From assembly GCA_016699695.1 (NCBI GenBank), contig CP065006.1, forward strand, positions 1,054,001-1,118,000: a stretch of DNA of 64,000 nt. The letters run 5' to 3'. The number at the start of each line of letters is the position of its first letter. The stretch's first letter is position 1. The notes beneath the pieces were generated by a model, which searched no databases, was not told the origin of the DNA, and was given only the letters and a program-made list of their open reading frames with translations. A program made the position numbers and the translations under genes. Below, piece by piece: positions 60,469 through 64,000 of this stretch. Source of the DNA: Bacteroidota bacterium (GTDB taxonomy: Bacteria > Bacteroidota > Bacteroidia > Bacteroidales > UBA10428).

Positions 60469-60918
60469 CTATTTTGTTTGAGTTTTTTCAGCTACTGCAG
60501 CTGTTTCTACTTTTTCTTTTACTTCAGCAGGGCTACCAATTACCACGGTTACATGGTTCGACCGCTTGCGTACCCGGTATGCTCTACCTTGCGGGGCAGG
60601 TCTTACACGTTTGAGCTGACGGGCTGAATCAACAAATATTTCTTTGATGATCAGGCTGTTGTCTTCTAAACGCTGGCCTTCGTTTTTAACTCTCCAGTTT
60701 GCTACTGCCGAAAGAACAAGTTTCTCGAGCCTGCGAGAAGCATCTTTCGGACTAAAACGCAGCATATCCAAAGCGTGGTTTAATTCTTGTCCACGTACCA
60801 TGTCGGCTACCAGACGCATTTTTCGTGGAGAGGTAGGGCAATTCCTTAAAATAGCAAATGCCTTGTTTTTCCTTTCCTCTTTGAGCTCTTCTGCTCTATT
60901 TCTTTTTCTAGCTCCCAT
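60469..60918 (-). CDS. rplV: 50S ribosomal protein uL22
   Basis: Large-subunit protein lining the peptide tunnel, 149 residues. The core includes CPTSPRKMRLVADMVRG near 28-44 and the beta-hairpin with KRVRPAPQGRAYRVRKRSNH near 104-123, which is the macrolide-related loop. A short Glu/Ala/Thr/Lys tail follows the core. Between rpsS and rpsC. Confidence 0.98.
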   Translation of the reverse strand: MGARKRNRAEELKEERKNKAFAILRNCPTSPRKMRLVADMVRGQELNHALDMLRFSPKDASRRLEKLVLSAVANWRVKNEGQRLEDNSLIIKEIFVDSARQLKRVRPAPQGRAYRVRKRSNHVTVVIGSPAEVKEKVETAAVAEKTQTK

Positions 60919-60948
60919 TTCTGAATACTTTATCCGTGTTTGCGGCTA

Positions 60949-61215
60949 TTATTTCTGTTTACCTCCATGACCTCTGAATACGCGGGTAGGAGAAAATTCT
61001 CCAAGTTTATGGCCCACCATATTCTCGGTTACATAAACAGGAATAAATTTATTTCCGTTATGTACTGCAATTGTATTACCAACAAAATCAGGCGATATGA
61101 CTGACCTGCGAGACCAGGTTTTCATCACTTGCTTTTTTCCTGATTCGTTCATCGCTAACACTCTTTTCTCGAGTTTTGAATCGATGAATGGTCCTTTTTT
61201 TAGCGAACGACTCAT
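60949..61215 (-). CDS. rpsS: 30S ribosomal protein uS19
   Basis: Small-subunit head protein that contacts uS13, 88 residues. MSRSLKKGPFIDSKLEKRV opens the chain, followed by WSRRSVISPDFVGNTIAVHN near 34-53 and MVGHKLGEFSPTRVFRGHGG near 66-85. Entirely standard. Confidence 0.98.
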   Translation of the reverse strand: MSRSLKKGPFIDSKLEKRVLAMNESGKKQVMKTWSRRSVISPDFVGNTIAVHNGNKFIPVYVTENMVGHKLGEFSPTRVFRGHGGKQK

Positions 61216-61224
61216 ATGCTATTC

Positions 61225-62055
61225 TTAATTTTTCGTTTTCCTTCTTTCAATAATATACTTATCCGATGCCTTTTTAGGAGCACGTGTTTTGTAACCCTTT
61301 GCAGGAATACCATTTCTGCTGCGCGGATGACCTCCAGAAGCTCGGCCCTCACCACCACCCATGGGGTGATCAACAGGGTTCATAACCACACCTCTTACAC
61401 GTGGACGACGACCCATCCAACGGCTTCGACCAGCTTTACCTGATTTTTCAAGGCCATGGTCTGAGTTCGAAAGCGTTCCAACAGTGGCACGACAAGTAGT
61501 AAGTATCATGCGCGATTCACCGGAAGGCAATTTCACCACTGCAAACTTTCCATCTCTTGAAGTAAGTTGAGCGTAGGATCCAGCACTACGGGCTAATACT
61601 CCACCTTGTCCCGGATAAAGTTCAATGTTGTGCACCAGGGTACCCAGTGGTATTTCACCAAGGGTAAGAGCGTTACCTACTTCTGGAGCAACTCCTTTTC
61701 CAGAGCGAATTACTTGTCCTACTTTAATTCCGTTTGGAGCGAGTATGTAGTTTCTTTCACCATCTTCATACACAACCAAAGCAATAAGAGCAGTGCGGTT
61801 TGGATCATACTGAATGGATTCTACTGTGGCAGAAATTCCATCTTTTGAACGGAAAAAGTCAATCGCACGGTATTTGCGCTTGTGACCACCACCAATGTAG
61901 CGCATGGTCATTTTTCCGGTATTGTTACGTCCACCGCTTCTTTTGATCGGCGTTAACAATGACTTCTCTGGAGTACTAGACGTAATTTCGTCGTATGTAC
62001 TGATAATTTTATGTCTCTGACCTGGTGTTACAGGTTTAAATTTTTTAACTGCCAT
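61225..62055 (-). CDS. rplB: 50S ribosomal protein uL2
   Basis: Large-subunit protein needed for subunit association and peptidyl transfer, 276 residues. GGRNNTGKMTMRYIGGGHKR near 41-60, then the SH3-like core, and the C-terminal VMNPVDHPMGGGEGRASGGH near 224-243 containing the conserved histidine that matters for peptidyl transfer. Normal length. Nine bp before rpsS. Confidence 0.98.
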   Translation of the reverse strand: MAVKKFKPVTPGQRHKIISTYDEITSSTPEKSLLTPIKRSGGRNNTGKMTMRYIGGGHKRKYRAIDFFRSKDGISATVESIQYDPNRTALIALVVYEDGERNYILAPNGIKVGQVIRSGKGVAPEVGNALTLGEIPLGTLVHNIELYPGQGGVLARSAGSYAQLTSRDGKFAVVKLPSGESRMILTTCRATVGTLSNSDHGLEKSGKAGRSRWMGRRPRVRGVVMNPVDHPMGGGEGRASGGHPRSRNGIPAKGYKTRAPKKASDKYIIERRKTKN

Positions 62056-62061
62056 AATTTC

Positions 62062-62352
62062 TTAGATGTTACTATAGAAATCGATTGAATCGCCTTCGGC
62101 TAATGTAACCAAAGCCTTTTTAAAAGAATTTTTACGTCCGGAAATGACACCTGTTTTAGTAAAACGTGATTTATTCTTTCCAGCATAAATCATGGTGTTG
62201 ACGGTTTCGACTGTAACTCCGTACATTTCCTCAATGGCTTTTTTAATCTGAATTTTGTTGGCTTTCCTTTCTACCAGAAATCCATACTGATTCAGCTTGT
62301 CGCCAAGGGCAGTCATTTTTTCCGTTACTATGGGCTTAAGTAAGATATCCAT
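62062..62352 (-). CDS. rplW: 50S ribosomal protein uL23
   Basis: Tunnel-exit protein and docking site for trigger factor and SRP, 96 residues. MDILLKPIVTEKMTAL opens it, then FLVERKANKIQIKKAIEEMY near 25-44 and the loop region with GKNKSRFTKTG near 58-68. Six bp before rplB. Confidence 0.97.
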   Translation of the reverse strand: MDILLKPIVTEKMTALGDKLNQYGFLVERKANKIQIKKAIEEMYGVTVETVNTMIYAGKNKSRFTKTGVISGRKNSFKKALVTLAEGDSIDFYSNI

Positions 62353-62379
62353 CTGTTCGTATATCTATTATTCGACTAA

Positions 62380-63003
62380 TTATTCTACTGTTTGCAATTT
62401 CTTAAGTGCTCCTTCAGAAAATACGATACTGTTGCACTTCATAATATCGTATGTATTCAGCTCGTTCACAGGCACTACCATGTGATTTTGCAGGTTACGT
62501 GATGAAAGATATACGTTGCTATCGGTGCCATCGAGAACCACAAGTGATTTCTTTTCGCTGATTTTTAAGCTGTTAAGAATAGCAAAATAGTTCTTTGTTT
62601 TTGGAGTTTCGAAATTAAAATCTTCGATTACCAGAATAGCATTGTCTTTTGCTTTATAGGCAAGTGCCGATTTACGGGCCAGTTGCTTTACTTTTTTGTT
62701 CAACTTAAAATCGTAGTTACGGGGACGTGGACCAAACATACGGCCTCCTCCGCGAAAAACAGGCGATTTGATGCTACCGGCACGTGCTGTACCAGTACCT
62801 TTCTGACGTTTAATTTTGCGTGTACTGCCTGATACTTCTCCACGCTCTTTCGATTTGTGGGTTCCCTGACGGTTAGCTGCCAGGTATTGTTTCACATCGA
62901 GGTAGATAGCATGATCATTTGGTTCGATGCCAAATATTTCAGCCTCAAGCGATACTTTTTTACCGGTTTCTTTTCCTGCGGTATTTAATACTGCTAGTTC
63001 CAT
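62380..63003 (-). CDS. rplD: 50S ribosomal protein uL4
   Basis: Tunnel-lining protein, 207 residues; in E. coli it also controls its own operon. The extended loop holds GSTRKIKRQKGTGTARAGS near 59-77 and GPRPRNYDFKLNKK near 91-104, and the globular part has a Rossmann-like fold with KSLVVLDGTDSNVYLSSRNL near 153-172. Its ATG shares one base with the rplC stop, so the two are coupled. Confidence 0.98.
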   Translation of the reverse strand: MELAVLNTAGKETGKKVSLEAEIFGIEPNDHAIYLDVKQYLAANRQGTHKSKERGEVSGSTRKIKRQKGTGTARAGSIKSPVFRGGGRMFGPRPRNYDFKLNKKVKQLARKSALAYKAKDNAILVIEDFNFETPKTKNYFAILNSLKISEKKSLVVLDGTDSNVYLSSRNLQNHMVVPVNELNTYDIMKCNSIVFSEGALKKLQTVE

Positions 63004-63620
63004 TACTTCTCAATTATTACGTACGATCCGGTTGCTCCCGGAATAGAACCTTTCAACATTAATAAATTTTGTTCGGACAGAATTTTCACCACTTTAAGGT
63101 TAATCACCTTTACTGCCGTGTTACCTGTCTGGCCTGCCATGCGCATTCCTTTGAATACCCTTGAAGGATAAGAAGATGCACCCAATGATCCGGGAGCACG
63201 ACCTCTGTTGTGCTGACCGTGAGTAGCATCGTTTACTCCGGAAAATCCATGACGTTTTACCACACCCTGAAATCCTTTTCCTTTCGAATTGGCTTTAACA
63301 TCGAGCCAGGTATCATCTTTAAAATAATCTACAGTGATTATATCACCAGGTTTCCAGTCGCGCACAAAACCTTTTAGCTCTACTACTTTACGTTTAGGCG
63401 TTGTTCCGGCTTTTTTGAAATGGCCTAACATAGCCTTAGGAGTATTTTTCTCCTTTTTATCGTCGTATGCAAGTTGCACCGCATTGTAACCATCGGTTTC
63501 GATAGTCTTGATTTGGGTAACAACACAAGGTCCTACTTCAATTACCGTACAAGGTATATTGTTACCGTTTTCATCGAAAACAGAAGTCATTCCAACTTTT
63601 TTTCCTATTAATCCAGGCAT
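63003..63620 (-). CDS. rplC: 50S ribosomal protein uL3
   Basis: Early-assembling large-subunit protein, 205 residues. MPGLIGKKVGMTSVFDENG opens the chain; the long central loop contains KGKGFQGVVKRHGFSG near 113-128 and RAPGSLGASSYPSRVFKGMR near 143-162. The position of the usual methylated glutamine in the GQ-like HGQHNRG segment is present. Follows rpsJ by 21 bp. Confidence 0.98.
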   Translation of the reverse strand: MPGLIGKKVGMTSVFDENGNNIPCTVIEVGPCVVTQIKTIETDGYNAVQLAYDDKKEKNTPKAMLGHFKKAGTTPKRKVVELKGFVRDWKPGDIITVDYFKDDTWLDVKANSKGKGFQGVVKRHGFSGVNDATHGQHNRGRAPGSLGASSYPSRVFKGMRMAGQTGNTAVKVINLKVVKILSEQNLLMLKGSIPGATGSYVIIEK

Positions 63621-63641
63621 TGTATAAAGTTTTTACTTCGT

Positions 63642-63947
63642 TCACACTTTGATTTCTACTTCCACACCGCTCGGCAACTCCAGCTTCATCAACGCATCGA
63701 TAGTTTTGGGTGTCGAACTGTAAATGTCAAGCAAACGCTTGTACGATGACAACTCGAATTGCTCGCGCGACTTTTTGTTTACAAAAGTAGCCCGCAATAC
63801 TGTATAGATGCGTTTATGGGTAGGCAGTGGAATTGGTCCGCTCACTACAGCACCTGTTGTCTTTACAGTTTTTACGATCTTCTCGGCCGACTTGTCAACC
63901 AAGTTGTGATCGTATGATTTTAGTTTTATTCTGATTTTCTGGCTCAT
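63642..63947 (-). CDS. rpsJ: 30S ribosomal protein uS10 (NusE)
   Basis: Small-subunit head protein that also acts as NusE in transcription antitermination, 101 residues. IRIKLKSYDHNLVDKSAEKI near 5-24, then GPIPLPTHKRIYTVLRA near 37-53 and REQFELSSYKRLLDI near 61-75. First gene of the S10 cluster in this window. The upstream stop is only about 25 bp away, so it is probably transcribed with that gene. Confidence 0.98.
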   Translation of the reverse strand: MSQKIRIKLKSYDHNLVDKSAEKIVKTVKTTGAVVSGPIPLPTHKRIYTVLRATFVNKKSREQFELSSYKRLLDIYSSTPKTIDALMKLELPSGVEVEIKV

Positions 63948-63972
63948 TACTAAACCCGATATATGTGTTAAC

Positions 63973-64000
63973 TTATTTCGTTCCTTTTAAATTTTCAATT
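63973..64000 (-). CDS. 3' end of the gene upstream of rpsJ (fusA expected by gene order)
   Basis: Nine codons at the window edge, on the minus strand, read IENLKGTK and a TAA stop. The reading is too short to identify. In many bacteria rpsL-rpsG-fusA precede rpsJ, so EF-G is the likeliest identity; that is inference from gene order alone. Confidence 0.3.

Overview
The window looks like a chromosomal segment of a Bacteroidota bacterium, probably of the Bacteroidales/Marinilabiliales type. The evidence is: a type IX secretion plug protein, many TPR/PD40 (WD40-like) secreted proteins with OmpA or SPOR tails, an alpha-beta fused 2-oxoacid dehydrogenase E1, a eukaryote-like citrate synthase, zinc-free bS... 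forms of uS14 and bL36, an almost complete lack of Shine-Dalgarno sequences, and a promoter before nqrA that fits the Bacteroidota pattern (TTG, 19-nt spacer, TAnnTTTGC). No tRNA, rRNA, CRISPR array or insertion sequence was seen.

Layout. 1-4.9 kb: 3' end of an unidentified gene, an ftsB/divIC-like gene, pruA, a small AT-rich HEPN/MNT two-gene module and the T9SS plug gene. 5-12.5 kb: the six-gene sodium-pumping NADH:quinone reductase operon (nqrABCDEF), then apbE, which encodes the flavin transferase that loads FMN on NqrB and NqrC, and a small CxxC membrane protein that may help assemble the complex. 12.6-24.2 kb: housekeeping and envelope genes (fused E1, OlsB/GlsB-like N-acyltransferase, LpxH-like phosphatase, glycosyltransferase, NhaC antiporter, YqgE, PabC-like lyase, rhomboid protease, holA, an HsdR-N-like nuclease-fold protein, a GNAT).

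24.2-35.1 kb: five consecutive minus-strand paralogues share an N-terminal TPR region and a PD40 propeller but end in five different ways: SPOR, nothing, OmpA, OmpA, and a long helical-repeat segment plus a C-terminal membrane helix. This is the most unusual region and the best candidate for an undescribed envelope system. A 490-bp hairpin-rich gap splits it. 35.1-46 kb: the E2 acyltransferase, a glycosyltransferase fused to a degenerate sugar-phosphotransferase-like domain, a TPR protein, two unknown secreted proteins, a hybrid histidine kinase with a degenerate ATP-binding domain, and a large propeller/SpoIIE phosphatase sensor. 46-49 kb: citrate synthase and enolase, each with its own terminator.

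49.1-64 kb: the merged S10-spc-alpha ribosomal clusters, all on the minus strand from rpsJ to rplQ, with secY, map, infA, rpmJ and rpoA in the usual order. The cluster ends in an intrinsic terminator just before eno. Gene starts were moved to internal ATG/GTG codons where the longest open frame begins with an unlikely TTG.
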